From Chara braunii (lineage: Eukaryota > Streptophyta > Charophyceae > Charales > Characeae), in the NCBI GenBank assembly GCA_003427395.1, contig BFEA01000001.1:6430160-6494159 (forward strand): 64,000 bases of DNA. Direction: 5' to 3'. Positions 31,321 through 43,915 of this stretch are shown in pieces. The notes under the pieces were generated by a model, which saw only the letters and a list, made by a program, of their open reading frames with translations, did not search any database and was not told where the DNA came from. The position numbers and the translations under genes were made by a program. Each line of letters opens with the position of its first letter. Position 1 is the first letter of the stretch.

Positions 31321-31389
31321 GTCCGGCGTAGGGTTTTAGCTTTCGCGTTCGTTGTTCGGGCGAAGGCAAATCGCTTTCGATTCGCCTTG

Positions 31390-32858
31390 CAGTGTTGTCG
31401 CATCCGCTCATTGGCTTGTTCAGAGATCGAGAGCAAATGACCGATGGGAAGTGGAATCCGATGGTCTAAGGCTCAAATGATGTTCAGCACATCGATTTCG
31501 CCAGTGATGAAGGTGGGTCCTCCCGACTCCATCTCTCCTGGAAAAGGTCGCCACTCCGCCACTTCTTTCTGTTTCGGCGCGGGTCTGAATCCGTCTGATT
31601 GTTCCAATCATTCCAAGCCCCGGGTATCCAAGTGACACATACTGATCCAACGGAATGAGCTCAGCAGCCTCTTCCGTGGTAGCTAACACACTTCCTCCAC
31701 CTTCCATTTCTTCCATCAGGGCTCCTACCCGTCCAGGTCCATTAGCGATGGGGGCCGCTGTCATTGGTGCGACCCCGATCCGCTGTTGCGGGGGCCGGTG
31801 GGGGCAATCACGAGCTAGTCTCAGCTAGATGCCCCGGTTGATGACACGCATAACAAACGTTCAGATTGCTTGCGGCCCCTCCGAGAGAAGGTGCCGGGGC
31901 TAGTCCTTGTTGGATTGGAGCGACGCGTACTGCGATGGGCCGCATATTCCTCATCATAGCCTCTAGCCGAGCATTATGCTCTCGTTGTTCCCTTTTGCTT
32001 TCTTGGATTAGGCTAATTGGTGTTTTTCCAAAATAGCGGTCGATTCATTCGACCGTACGGGTTTTTCGGTCGGTGGCGGGGGCGTCGTCATTACAGGGGC
32101 CGGCATCACTGGGACCGGCATTGCCGTGATCACACTTGGTGCCGACCGTTTAGGGGATATGTGCTCCAGATAGGTAACAAGACCTGACACAAACCCCATG
32201 TTTTCGAACTTGTTTTGCAACACGGCCAGCTCAACCCTTGCCCTCGCAAATTCGGACGCGTCTCCGTCCTTCGAATAGTCTTCCCCTTCTAGGAAGCCCG
32301 CAACAAACTTTCATTCCATCTCTTCTGTGGCGGCCATGATTTGTTGCAGCGTATGATTGATAGGGGAAAACTGTTTTCGCAGTTTCGCCCTTATCATTTG
32401 GCTGTGAAGCTCGTCAATGATTCAATAAACAAATCTCTTCCTACTTGTTCGCCTCGCTCCGTTTTCACGAACATCCGATAAAACCGGTTTCGATATTCCG
32501 TAACGGATTCGAGGGGTTTTTGAACTCGATCTTTAATCATGAAGAGCGCTTGTTCTGGATGGATATAGTCGAACCGATTCATAAAGTCTTGTTCGAAAGT
32601 TGGAAGATCCACCCATACATAGGTACTCAACCAATGATGGGCGTGGCCTCCTAACCGAGCGGGAATGTTCACCTGAGCTTCGTTGTCATCATATTGCTGT
32701 GCTCGGAGCGTAGCTAACCATGCTCCAGCAAGATGATGCGTGGGATCAAACAGATAGAGATCCGGTGGCGTCATAGGATCTCGTGCATGGGGTGCAGGTT
32801 GATTAGGATTTTGTTGGGGATTCGGGTTTTGCAGAAGGTTCTGCTGATTAACATTCAT
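31390..32858 (-). pseudogene. Gag with zinc knuckle (Element 2)
   Basis: ATG 32858 starts MNVNQQNLLQNPNPQQNPNQ. The capsid core includes PPDLYLFDPTHHLAGAWLAT, LRAQQYDDNEAQVN, HHWLSTYVWVDLPTFEQDF, VTEYRNRFYRMFVKTERGE and VGRDLFIESL; then frame breaks. The nucleocapsid motif CYACHQPGHLA is near 31810-31855, with a frameshift inside the knuckle. Confidence 0.78.
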
Positions 32859-32999
32859 GTTGGCGGCCCGTCGATTAGCCGATCTGCTTCTAGGGACGAC
32901 GGGGTCGCGTCTAGGCGCGTTCCGGGGTCGAGGTCGCCCTCGGTTAGCCAGATCGCTTAATTAACGTGCTGTTAGTCCTACAACCCCGCCACGTGTCGG

Positions 33000-33011
33000 A
33001 CTCCGATACCA
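33000..33011 (-). other. Primer-binding site (Element 2), diverged
   Basis: Minus-strand TGGTATCGGAGT follows the 5' LTR end; the last base differs from the C of Elements 1 and 3. Confidence 0.75.
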
Positions 33012-35467
33012 ACCTCACACCCAACGCGACTTCCTGATCGGAGTGGGATGTGGGCCTGGAAGTGCGAAAAGGGGTGTGCCAAGGATTTTTGGGAAAGTGG
33101 GGGTGGAGTCCCAGGTCAGAACCGAGATCTCCTGTGGCAGAGTTTTTCGGGGGCACGGGTGCAATTTGCCTGAGAGGGCGGACCACTTCCGGTCATCAGG
33201 CAGATGGCATGCGCGGGTCATTTAAGGTCGTTCGATCCGTCTGTTTTGATGACGGCGGTTCGTTGAAAGGTCCATCCCGGGTGGGTGTGATTCTGATAAG
33301 TCGAGCCATCGGATGTCGCCACATGGCGCCGGTCGTCGTACGTTAGGGTTAGGCCCTCGGGTTCCCGGGGCTCTCTGGTTGTCGCGTCACCCGCAGTTTC
33401 CGCAGGGCGTGCGGGGCTAGTATGGGGCTATGGCGTTCCACGGGACGACTCTGAGTTGATGATACGGGAGAAGAAGACGGAAGGGAGGGAAGTTAGTGGA
33501 GATAACGACAAAACCGGGGGAAGTAAAGTAGTGGGTGTGGTCAGAAGTGGGGAAATCAGAGCACCGTGGATCGCTGGTTGTGGCACAGTGGAACACCCTA
33601 GGACATAGTCGGTTCTCGGTTAGGCAGGGGAACCTATGTCGGAGGCACTCTTCTGTCCAAGGGGTGAAGTATTCCGGGTCCCACGACGAATAAGAGCCCT
33701 CGGAGCGTGTCATTTTGTCATCGTAGAGCCGCAGAGTTCCTAAGGGCATGTCCTCGTTGATTGCGATCACCGCGTGTGAGTACGTGTAGGCCGCGCGAGT
33801 TGAATCGCACTTACACGTGTTCACATGGGATGATCGCTTCGCTCCAAACGCCGGATGGCCACATCCAATCAAGCAATGTCCCCGATATCGTTAGTCCTTT
33901 CCGGTGGTTGCGGGTCGGCGCATGTGGACACGTGTAAGTGCACCAATCAGATCGCACTTACATGCGCCCTCCCAAGGCGTCCGCTGGTTTCGGGGCAAAC
34001 AGATATCCGATCATCTAATCACTCCGTAATTTCTGAGTATGCAAGATGCAACAGTCACAACAGCTCAATCAAGGGATAAACAAAAATGGAAACAGTATTG
34101 ATGACTACGCATAATTCCTACCCTACTCATGAGGGCTTCGAGACGATAAGCAAAAGCAAAGATCAGGCATACGGAAAAGCAAACAGACATAACCTGCATT
34201 CATTCAACATAACACACACAACATCCGAGATCGAAATCGCAAAAACGAGTGTGGGCGAGAAAATCATGCCAAGATTCAGAAAAAAATAAAACAACGGGCA
34301 AATCGCCCTGAACCGATATCAAAATGTATATACAAAGCAAAGAGGGAGAAAAGACAAAAGAAACAGCAAATCCGCGTCCATCAACCTCAGCTCCCTCTTC
34401 CTCTCTCTCTCTCTCCGATGCGGACAGTCCGTCGTCGTGCACCAACCCACGAAGTCGCCACCCCGCTTAGTCCTCCCACACCCGTCAGGTTCGCCCTCGC
34501 CCACAGTCAGTCGTGGCCCGCGTCAACCCCGCGCGTTTAGCACCAGCTCATCGGGTCGCCCGACTCCCACTTCAACTCACCTGTTACTTCGCTTGTGAGC
34601 CGACCCTCATTGATCGCGCTACCCCAAGCTTCCACTAGCTGGTTAAGAGAGCTAACTAATCGCGGAGCCGGAATTTAAAGCGTGCATGCATGTGCGAAGA
34701 ACACGTAATTACAAGGACTTAGAAGGAAGATCAGGAGAGGGAGCACCTATGTTCTGCATGGTCAGATCGCGGCATGGGGGACGTAGCCTCTCTCCACGCA
34801 TCGATCCCAGCATGCAGTCCGTGGGATGGCTAGACACATCAAGAGAAAGCAAGAGCGGGAAAGACGAAGCGCAATAAGAAAGGATACAGTTTACAATGGC
34901 GCCCGCCCAAAATTACAGTTACACATCTGATTAAAGGCGTCGACTAATCAGAGTTCCGTTGCAGCCCCATAAAAAAGCGCGTAAACAAAGAGCGTTGCGC
35001 GGCAAAAGAAGATCCTAATTGCAAAAATTCCTAAATTCTTATCTACTACAGAAAAGCGAAAAGCACAAGTTCCGAAAGGAAAGTCCGAAATTCCGAGAGC
35101 CATCGGGGCTCGACAAGATTGAGAAGAATTCAAAAAGAAAATTTAAAAAGAACGACGCAAATTTCCGACGCGAAGTCCGCACCTAAAAAGTCCGAAACCG
35201 AAACAAAAGAGACGAGGTCAACATTTATTAATCGCGCGCATGATAGCGCGCCACTCACATAGTCAATCAACCAATCGATCGTCTCGGGGCTCACCCGGGA
35301 CCGAACCCATCCATCCGAGAAGACGACGAAAAAGGACGAAGAAGCGAGGACACCGATGCAATTTCCTTCCAATCGCGATCTCCCATAATTGGGCCACCCT
35401 TCCCAGCTAAGGCCCCCTCATTGTCATCACGCAGAAAATCGCGCGGTGCAGAAATCGGTTCGTCACA
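33011..35467 (-). repeat. Element 2 5' LTR
   Basis: About 2.46 kb, colinear with 22417-24765. Minus-strand start TGTGACGAAC is at 35467. Next to it on the right is resumed Element 3 LTR sequence (GATCAAGTAACAAGTACG). Confidence 0.9.
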
Positions 35468-35644
35468 GATCAAGTAACAAGTACGTTCGGAAGGTGAGTA
35501 GACGAGAGAGTTGGGCGTGCGGGGTTGACGTGCGGGCCGCGACAGACTGTGGCGCACGGGCGAACCTGGCTGGTATGCTCGGGCCAAGCGGGGTGACAAC
35601 TATGTGTTGATGTGAGGCGACGGACTGCCCACATTGGAGGTGAT

Positions 35645-35688
<44 letters not shown>

Positions 35689-35747
35689 NNNNNNNNNNNN
35701 NNNNNNNNNNNNNNNNNNNNNNNNNNNNNNNNNNNNNNNNNNNNNNN

Positions 35748-35816
<69 letters not shown>

Positions 35817-37269
35817 TGTTGGGATGGTGTCTCTTCTCCCCTCATCTGTGTAATTTTGACAATCGGCGCTAGCCGTCTTTTGTTTGCGGCTAACTCGGAT
35901 TTTCTTTCTTTTGGGTAATTGATGAGTGATCTGATTTGTTTTCCTTTCCTACGAGCTTGTTGAGTTGAGTATGATAATCGTCTGCGTCCTGTTTCGGCGC
36001 GTCTTTGGCCAAAACGGTGTGAATGAATGGTCGAGTTGCCTCGAGTGTTGTGATGCATGCATACATATCGATTTCCCATTCTTCTCCTTCTTTGCAATAT
36101 AGACTAGGAAGTCGTGTGACTGACCATGTGCCAACCCCCAACCTCTTAATTTCGACCAATGCATGGATAACGAGCTTTAGAGGAAATACGTTTTTTTTTC
36201 TATTTGAACTGGCAATCAGAATGATCGATAGACTGTTGGTTGCGCAATCTTTGCCGGCTATACGCACATGTAACAACGTATAGGTGTTTCCAAGGAAAGT
36301 AGATAGGCGTGTTAGATGTATGGATGTATTCCCTTAGGCACACCCTACCGAACCCATTCTCGGAGAATAACCCACAGGCCTTGTGCACACACGTGTAAGC
36401 TCGACTCCGAGCGCCGTCGCTTACACGCGTGTCTCCCAAACCTGCCTGCGACCCGCCTCCCAAATGACAGGGGACCTGCTAGACCTACAGTATGAATGTT
36501 GAAACTTATTTCAAATGTTACCGATAGTGAGTGTTTGAGACACTAGGAATTCCAAGGACATTGGGAGCGCACGCACTTCGCTACACGCCCCAGATCCAAA
36601 CTCCCGGAATTCCCCTATCGAACGGGGCGAGAGCGCGTTTGTCAGTGGGACATCGGGCGAGCCTTAAACGACATTCCCTACCCTTTTCGTCGTACCGGCC
36701 CGCCCACGTGTCAGATTATCGCGAAACCCAGCGTCGTCATCATCGAAACGGAATATCCTCCCTATTACATCACGTTACCTTTCCATAGCCTAACGATCAC
36801 CCCCTGGCGTGCGATTGCTGCTTATTGGCGCGACCCACCTTGTTTAGAGTGCCAGCAGGACCGCGCCTACCGGGCCGCAGGGTTCACCTGACGAACCCTC
36901 TCCGAAACCGAGCGGAGGGCACACAGACTTCGACTGAGGCTTGCCATGTCATATTCCAAAACTTGTGATATTCGTCGGCAACAATTACTCAGAGAACGCG
37001 ACATCCACAGCGTCCCGCTGGTACACCAAATACGGGATAGACCCAGATGACGAAACCCGCGGGGATGGTGATCCACCCTCCGAGTTTTAAAAGGCTCGAT
37101 GCAACCTGCGCTTGCCATCTTGCATAGATACCCCTAGAGCTTGCCACAGGAGATAGCAGTTCCGACCTGAGACTCCACCCCCACTTTCCTAAAATCCTTG
37201 GCACACCCCCTTTTCGCACTTTCGGGCCCCCATCCCACTCCGATCAGGAAGTCGCGCTGGGTGTGAGGT
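35468..37269 (+). repeat. Element 3 5' LTR, second part
   Basis: Resumes at a point equivalent to about 46488 in the 3' LTR (AACAAGTACG, GACGAGAGAGTTGGGCG), crosses a GA array with a gap of 60 unknown bases (35688-35747), and ends GTGTGAGGT before the PBS. The last 1.3 kb has no counterpart in the truncated 3' LTR. Contains AAATCCTTGGCACA (about 37190-37205), the U5 word shared with Elements 1 and 2, and an ACACGTGTAAGC/GCTTACACGCGTGT inverted pair (about 36390-36430). Confidence 0.87.
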
Positions 37270-37281
37270 TGGTATCGGAGC
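37270..37281 (+). other. Primer-binding site, initiator-Met tRNA type (Element 3)
   Basis: TGGTATCGGAGC directly after the 5' LTR, identical to Element 1. Confidence 0.85.
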
Positions 37282-37424
37282 CAACATGTGGCGAGCTCAC
37301 AGAGTGGGGAGTAGGAAGTCGCACAATCGATCTGGCGAACAGAGGGTGGCCTAGACAGCGGAACGAGCCGCGACGCGTTCGTATAGTAACTAGGAGCAGA
37401 TCGGGCGGTCGGCACGCTGCCAAC

Positions 37425-38780
37425 ATGAATGCCAATCAAGTGCAAAACGTTAATGTACAGCTAGGCGGGGCACCTATTTCCGCGCCACCAATCCGACTTC
37501 GTGAGCCTGCGGCTCCACCCGATTTATATCTCTTTGACCCTACGCATCACCTGGTTGAGGTATGGCTGGCCACACTGCGTGCACAACAGTATGACAACGA
37601 TGAAGCCAGGATCAATATTCTCGCTCGATTGGGAGGGGACGCTGCCCGGACGCACACCACCGGTTCAACACTTATGCCTGGATAGATCTCCCGACCTTCG
37701 AAAGGGACTTCTTAAACAGATTCGACTACATCCACCCTGAACATGCCTTCTTTATGATCAAAGAGTGGGTTCAGAAGCCCTTCGAGTCGGTCACAGAATA
37801 TCGTAGTAGGTTTTACAAGTTGTTTGTCAAATCCGAGAGGGACGAGAAGGTCGGAAGAGATTTGTTCATTGATGGGCTTCGTAGCCGGGCAATGAGGGCG
37901 AAACAACGAAAATTGTTTTCCCCCATCAATCACACTATGCAACAGATCATGGACAGGGCGGAAGAAATGGAGAGGAAGTTTGCCGCTAGCTTCCTAGAAG
38001 GGGAGGACTGCCAAGGAGGGGGATTCCTCGAAACTGGCCAGGGCGAAAGCCGAGCTGGTCGCGCTTCAAAACAAATTTGAGAATATGGGTTTCGTCTCCG
38101 GCCCCGTCACTTACTTAGAACAGGTCGTAGCCAAGAGACTGACACCGGAGACAACCACGAGACTACCCATTATGGCCGCTCTTGCGCCTCCCCTAGATAC
38201 TTCGACCAAGCGAATCTAACGCGATACTAAAACTGACTTGAACCTTGGTTAGCTTGATGCAGGAAAGTAAGAAAGAACAATGTGAACACAACGCTAGGAT
38301 AGAATCATTGATGAGATCGATGCGTCCCATTGCCGTCAGGGCCACGATAGCGCCGCAAGGAATCGCCCCCGCTCAGACCACGGGCGGAGCGGCGACCAAT
38401 CTGAACGTTTGTTACACATGTCATCAGCCGGGCCACATAGCCCGAGACTGCCCACACCGACCTGTACAAGCTCGAGTTGGGCTGCCCCTGTGGCCGCTAC
38501 ACCCGTGGCCAATAGGCCAGGAAGGGTAGGTACAATGATTGAGGAAATAAAAGGAGGGGGAAATGCGGTAGCCACTACCGAGGAAGCTGCGAAACTTATC
38601 CCGCTTGACCAATACGTCGCCTTGGGTTATCTGAGACTGGGAATGGTAGGAACCATCCGTCCTGCGAAAGAACGGCAGGAGGTAGCCGAGTGGAGACCAT
38701 CCCCGGGGGAAATGGAGTCAGGTGGTCCTACCTTCGTTACTGGGGAGATGATGGAGATCGATGTTTTGGATGTCGTCTGA
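37425..38780 (+). pseudogene. Gag with zinc knuckle (Element 3)
   Basis: ATG 37425 starts MNANQVQNVNVQLGG. The capsid core runs PPDLYLFDPTHHLVEVWLAT, LRAQQYDNDEARIN; a frameshift near 37650; FFMIKEWVQKPFESVTEYRS, RFYKLFVKSERDEKVGRDLF, MQQIMDRAEEMERKFAASF; further breaks; then the CCHC knuckle CYTCHQPGHIARDC at about 38410-38451 and a Gly/Ala-rich tail with LIPLDQYVALGYLRLGMVG. Confidence 0.78.
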
Positions 38781-38979
38781 GCCTTGGATCACCGGATTAC
38801 GTTGCCCATCGGGCACATGTTGTTCATATCAGAACAAGCCAACGAACGCATGTTGCAGCATTGCAAGGCAAGCAGGAAACGATTTGCTCTCACCAAGTTG
38901 GCGGCATAGAAAGGGAAGGTCACTGCTCTTTAAAACAAGCCAAACACTCCTAGTACTTCGGACCCGATATGATTAGGAA

Positions 38980-39352
38980 TAATTTAAAAGGAAGGCCACT
39001 TTCTGCGGATCAAAGCCATTCCGTGGAAGTCCGCAGAATGCGATATCGAGGTTTGGGGAATTCCGTATAATGTCGTTATCGATTCGGGAGTTGCGGTCTT
39101 GGCTATCTCGTTGAGAGTCGTGGAGCGGGCAGGAAGAAGGAAGGATCTAATTACGTTAATGGAGGGAGATCATCTCGTCTTAGCGGACGAAGAGAGAATC
39201 AAAGCGGTCGGTAGAATGACGAATGTTGTTTTTCGATTAGGGAAAGTTCACGCCCTAGGAGATGTCGTAGTCCTAGATGTGAACACATACGATGTCCTTC
39301 TGGGATTGCCAGCCCTCACATCATTACAAGCTAACCTAGATTTTGAGAGGTG
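38980..39352 (+). pseudogene. Aspartic protease region (Element 3)
   Basis: ECDIEVWGIPYNVVIDSGVA has a DSG-type active site (about 39070-39090), followed by ISLRVVERAGRRKDLITLME, VVFRLGKVHALGDVVVLDVN and YDVLLGLPAL, stopping at TGA near 39351. The upstream frame is broken. Confidence 0.65.
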
Positions 39353-39591
39353 ATCAATTATCCTTCGAAACACAGGCAGAAAGCTATATATCATTCTGAT
39401 GCAATTAACTCTTCGGGCCACATGGCCCCCGACTCAAAAAGCCTCGCCTGGAACCAAGGAACCCCTTCGGGTGATCACGTGGGATTCGGTGGGAAGAACC
39501 AATTCACGAGAAAGACCACAGGGGAAAAGAGCCCGAGCTATCTAGCAGCTCATCCGACAGCGACGAAGGTACGGATACCGCAATCCAAGAT

Positions 39592-41706
39592 ATGGCGGGC
39601 CAATTGATCCGCTACCCGATTCGACCAAAGACGACAAAGACGTTCGTCCTTACGGAGAGAAACCTCCAGCGAACTCAGGCTCTAATTTTCGGGGAACTGC
39701 TCGTACAAGTATCCCGGATGATTGACTCTTCGGAACCCCCTCGAACTCTATACGAGGTCACCGCCTCACTTCTTTCGAGAATCCGGGAGAATAAGGCGTT
39801 TTGTGACATCACAGGGCTACCTCGTTCCTTGTTGTCTTCAGGAAAGGAGGTGCGATTACTACGGCAGGGGGCCGAAAGCGAAGCTTTGGAAGCCCCTGGG
39901 CGTGACGACTCTACACCCTACGAACTCGGAATCAAAATCATCGAGAAACCAGTAGGCTGGCAAGATATCGGCGATGGCACGACCCCGGAAGAACACGCGG
40001 CCATCCGAGAGGAAAATGCTCAAATGGTCACCACCGTGTTTTCCTGGCGGTCGGACAACTCCTTCATCACTGCTCCCCCTGTGGATAGTGGCCCCAGAGT
40101 GAGCACAAAGCACGTGATGGTTACCACACACGGACAACCATACGAGCTACATGTGCCTCAATATGTACCCAATGAAACTCATCAGTTGATTGCGGACATT
40201 CTGACCGAGTATCAAGAAGCGATTAGCGTGAAGGATACGGACATCGGACTGTCATTAGTTATTCAGCATGAAATTCGGACCAAGACACACCCACCGATCC
40301 ATTGCAAACCATACCGATATTCCCTGGCGGCAGTGGCGGGGCAAAAAGTAGCATTGCAAAGAATCAGAGAATTCAAGGCCAACGAATGGATCGAGCCAGC
40401 AGTCGGACTGTGGTCGTTTCCCGTAGTTTTAGTACCGAAGAAAAACGGTTCGATTCGCATTTGCATTGATTACAGAAAACTAAATGATATCACGATCAAA
40501 GATGTGTACCCCCTTCCCCGGATTGATGATCTATTAGATGCGATTGGATGTGCTAATTATTTCAGTAAGTTTCAGATTCGTCATGGATTCCATCACATTC
40601 TGGTTAAGGAGGAGGATCGGTCGAAAACGGCCTTTATGTTATTTGAGGGCACCTAGCAGTGGGTCCACTGCCCAATGGGAATTTGCAATGCACCAGCCAC
40701 TTTTCAGAGAGCGATGAATGTCACGTTTCAGAATTTCGTCAACAAGACTAGGCTGACTTAAGGCATGATTAGTTTCTGCATCATTGTGTACATGGGCGAC
40801 ATCATGGTCTACTCGGAATTATTCCGCGGGCATGCGCAACATATCGAGTGGACACTTGGGGCGTTGCAGGATGCTGGCTTCAAGATTGCATTGGAGAAAA
40901 GTGAGTTTTTCCTTTCGGAAATCTCGTTCCTGGGGTACGTGGTCACCCGGGGAGGCTTACGACCGGATTTGAGAAAGGTCGTGGCCGTTCGAGACGCCCC
41001 CGCGCCCACGTCGCTGACGCAGGTCCGGACCTTTTTAGGGCTGACCTCGTATTACCACTGTTTTATCAAGGGATTCGCAGTAATCGCATGGCCGCTAACG
41101 AATCTTCTACGAAAGGTCCTGAAGGACCAGCCACTGAGTTGGGACGCCAAGTGTGAACGGGCCTTTGTCACCTTAAAGGAGACTTTGGCCACGACGCCTA
41201 TTTTGATTCGGCCTGACCCGGAGAAACAGTTCATACTCATTACGGACTGGCAGCCTGAAGCAATCTCTACTATTTTGGCTCAGAAGGGGAAAGACGGTCG
41301 TGAACACCCCATCGAGTACGCTTCGCGAACGGTACCGGACGAGAGAAGAAACGATTCGGCTCCTCGGGGAGAGTGTTACGTGGTTGTTTGGGGGATTCAA
41401 CACTTCCATCCGTATCTATACGGACATAAGTTCCTCCTTGTCACGGACCATGAGTCTCTGTTGGCTCTCAAAAGGCTTACCAACTACACGGGCATGATTG
41501 AACGTTGGTTGTGTGACTGCAAGAATACGATTTCGATATGGTCCAGAGGAAGACAGAGAAGCACGGTAATGCTGACGGACTGACACGATTGCACCGGCCT
41601 AGCAAGGTGGCCAAGGGCGAAGAGATTACACCGTTGAAGGAACCGGGACCAACCAGCGAGCCCTCGTACGGACAAGTGACAATCCTCCCTCAAACCTCTA
41701 AGAAGT
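39592..41706 (+). pseudogene. Reverse transcriptase-RNase H (Element 3), mutated active site
   Basis: A long open part to 40656 includes IQHEIRTKTHPPIHCKPYRY, WIEPAVGLWSFPVVLVPKK, CIDYRKLNDITIKDVYPLPR and FQIRHGFHHILVKEEDR. A TAG replaces Trp (FEGT*QW) at about 40654, and a TAA follows KTRLT near 40759. The palm motif reads VYMGDIMVYSE, so the first catalytic Asp is Gly. RNase H motifs (LITDWQPEAISTILAQKGKD, GECYVVVWGIQHFHP, LVTDHESLLAL) follow, then a frameshift near 41500 and DGLTRLHRPSKV. The frame ends at TGA 41706, five codons before the PHD-integrase ATG in the same frame. Confidence 0.88.
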
Positions 41707-41720
41707 GATCAACAAATGCA

Positions 41721-43436
41721 ATGGCGATGGAACATGGAGGTAATTTCGAAGGTCCCCTTTCTCCTCTTTCGTCTTCATCTTTTCTCTCCCTACCCGATGA
41801 ATTTTGCTGTTTTTGCGAACCAATCTCGAGAGTCTACTCGGTCCCTATGCGTCCTAGTGGGGAAGGGTACGCCGAGTGGGTACATTGTCAGCAATGCGTC
41901 TCCCGAGCTCACGACTCCTATATTTAGTAAAGGAGCGCGGACCAAAACTGGCTAGTATGCCCTTTATGTCGGACTGATAAGATCCCGACCGAAGCTCGAT
42001 TTCTCGAAGCCACGTCCGAGGGATTGGAAAAGACTCGTAGGTTTAGAAGGGTTGAGGTATGGACAAATGTCGTCTTAATAGCTACAGTGGTTGGGAACTC
42101 CTTCCGAAACTTCACTAAGGAGGACCGGAGGAGGGCCAATGAGAGAGCACGGGACTACCGATGGAACGAGGGACGATTCAAAGAGTGAAAGACAAATGGT
42201 AGTGGGATTTGGATGTCCGTGCCTCATCCGTTCATGAGGTATGACTGGGTTAAGTCGGCCCACGAGGAAACTGCGACTCACTTTGCTGTTAGGATCACAG
42301 AGGCGGCGATCGATAAGAATGAACGGTATTGGTCCAATATTCGCGACGATGTTAAATTCATCGTCCGAAACTGTCCCGTTTGCGCCGCCGACAAGACGCC
42401 GATTCAGCCGCCTAGATCGATAGTGCCTACCATAGTTGAACGGTCGTTTCTAGAGAGCCGGCATGTATACCATAGATATTGTTGTGCTCCCTGGACCAAA
42501 TAGTTGTGAATATTCAATTCTTTTGGTATTTGTGGATAATTTTTCGAAATGGATCGAGGCGTATAGACGCGAGAGGCGGCAGAAATCGAGCGGTATGTCA
42601 ACCGTTTTCTCGGGATGCATCAGGACACAAAGGAGATCTTAACGGACAACGGGGGCGAATTTAGGGGAGGAGACTTGAGGAATCTAATCCTACACGGTGT
42701 CTCCATTCACAATACCGCCCCTTATATGTCACAATCAAACGGACTGGTAGAAACCGCTAACCGAGTAATCAAGACAGCGTTGCGGCGTAATATCACGGCG
42801 AGAGACAGGAGGCCTTGGCCCGATATCGTGGAGCACATCCTGGCTATTCACCGGGGAACTCCCCATGAGTCTACTGGCCTGACCCCCTTCCAATTACGGA
42901 CCAATAGTTTGGCCTATGTAGCCCTACCGAGCCTAAATGATGAAATGACCCTTCCGCGATGGGCCACTAGAGCAACGGTTAAGGATAAGGCCCAACGCCA
43001 CCTGGAATTGATGGAAAAGGCCTCCCCCGGTTAGTCCGAAAGAACAGTGAATGATGGAAATGGCCCACAGACGGAAGATCCGGAGCTACGAGGCCCTGAA
43101 ATGGGAACGCTGGGCCTCGACCCGGGTATAAATTAGGGGACGTAGTGCAGGTGAGGAAATGTGCTCGCCAAGGTAAGCTAGCGCCACGATTCTTCGGGCG
43201 ATTTCTCGTTGTCGAGCTCGGTCCCAGCGGAGTGAACACAATGCGGCTCACGCCGGAGGTGTCGGGAAGTCGATCGGCTCGCTCGATCATTCGACACGTG
43301 TCCTACCTTCGTCCTCTTCCCTTTTCCCCTTCTTCTTCATCATCTATGTCGTCCCTCGATCTCGAGGAGGAAGACGATCATCTTGACTACCTTCATCCCT
43401 CTTCTTCTCAGCCCTCGTCTCCTCGCCATCGCCATG
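41721..43436 (+). pseudogene. PHD finger-integrase ORF (Element 3)
   Basis: ATG 41721 opens MAMEHGGNFEGPLSPLSSSS. The finger reads FCCFCEPISRV, HCQQCVSRAHDSYI (last Cys of the His-x2-Cys pair lost), a TAG near 41927, then WLVCPLCRTDK. The integrase zinc region AHEETATHF..NCPVCAAD is intact. The core is frame-broken near the first catalytic Asp (42440-42600) but LTDNGGEF and GLVETANR remain. QVRKCARQGKLAPRFFGRFL begins the GPY/F-like C-terminus. Near 43434 the sequence CCATGAG preserves the ATGA word seen in Elements 1 and 2, though upstream indels put it out of frame here. Confidence 0.8.
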
Positions 43437-43915
43437 AGTTTTTCCACCGAACAAGTCATCAGCGAACGGCTAATGCTACCCGGGGGAGCCATCTCTGCGA
43501 TCCGGCAAGTGCAGCATCCTCGATTGAGTCCAATTTTTTTCGATTAGCGGTCTTCTTCAGTACGGCGGCCATCCACACCGCGTCAGTATTTCGATTCACG
43601 TGGGCCGATTCAGCGTGGGTGTTGGATGAGGTGTCAACCTTCCAGCGGCTGTCTCTGCCAGGCGTCAGCCACGTGTCGGTCGTGGCCGCCTTCACGGGCG
43701 ACCTTACGCCACAGCATCCGGCGACGCATACGTCGGTCCTTGGAGAGTTGCGACGCTAGGTGAGGGACGTTATTGATGTGTGGGTACGGTTGCTTGCTCA
43801 GCGAGGTGAACAGATCGACTCCTCCAACGACGTCGATCTTAGCTTGCTCCGCCTGTCTCCCACTACGCCGGAGGTTGTCCGTCCGGAGCTTCGCCCCTTC
43901 ACGCCACCCGAATGA
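43434..43915 (+). pseudogene. ORF-A (Element 3), one indel and one stop
   Basis: MSFSTEQVISERLMLPGGAI, SAIRQVQHPR, then a T-homopolymer length change near 43540. The shifted frame continues FRLAVFFSTA, FQRLSLPGVSHVSVVAAFTG and VLGELRR, a TAG at about 43757, then in the same frame AQRGEQIDSSNDVDLSLLRL and RPFTPPE to TGA 43913-43915, which overlaps the ORF-B ATG. The block order is identical to the intact copy at 26508-26990. Confidence 0.65.

Larger units (their letters stand above)
22417..35467 (-). mobile_element. Element 2: Ty3/gypsy element nested in the Element 3 5' LTR
   Basis: About 13.05 kb on the minus strand: 5' LTR (33011-35467), PBS, gag, protease, RT-RNase H, PHD-remnant integrase, ORF-A, ORF-B, ORF-C, 3' LTR (22417-24765). 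LTRs and proteins are clearly related to, but distinct from, Element 1. Proteins are closer to Element 3. About 70 bp of the host LTR is missing at the insertion point and no target-site duplication is visible. Confidence 0.9.
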
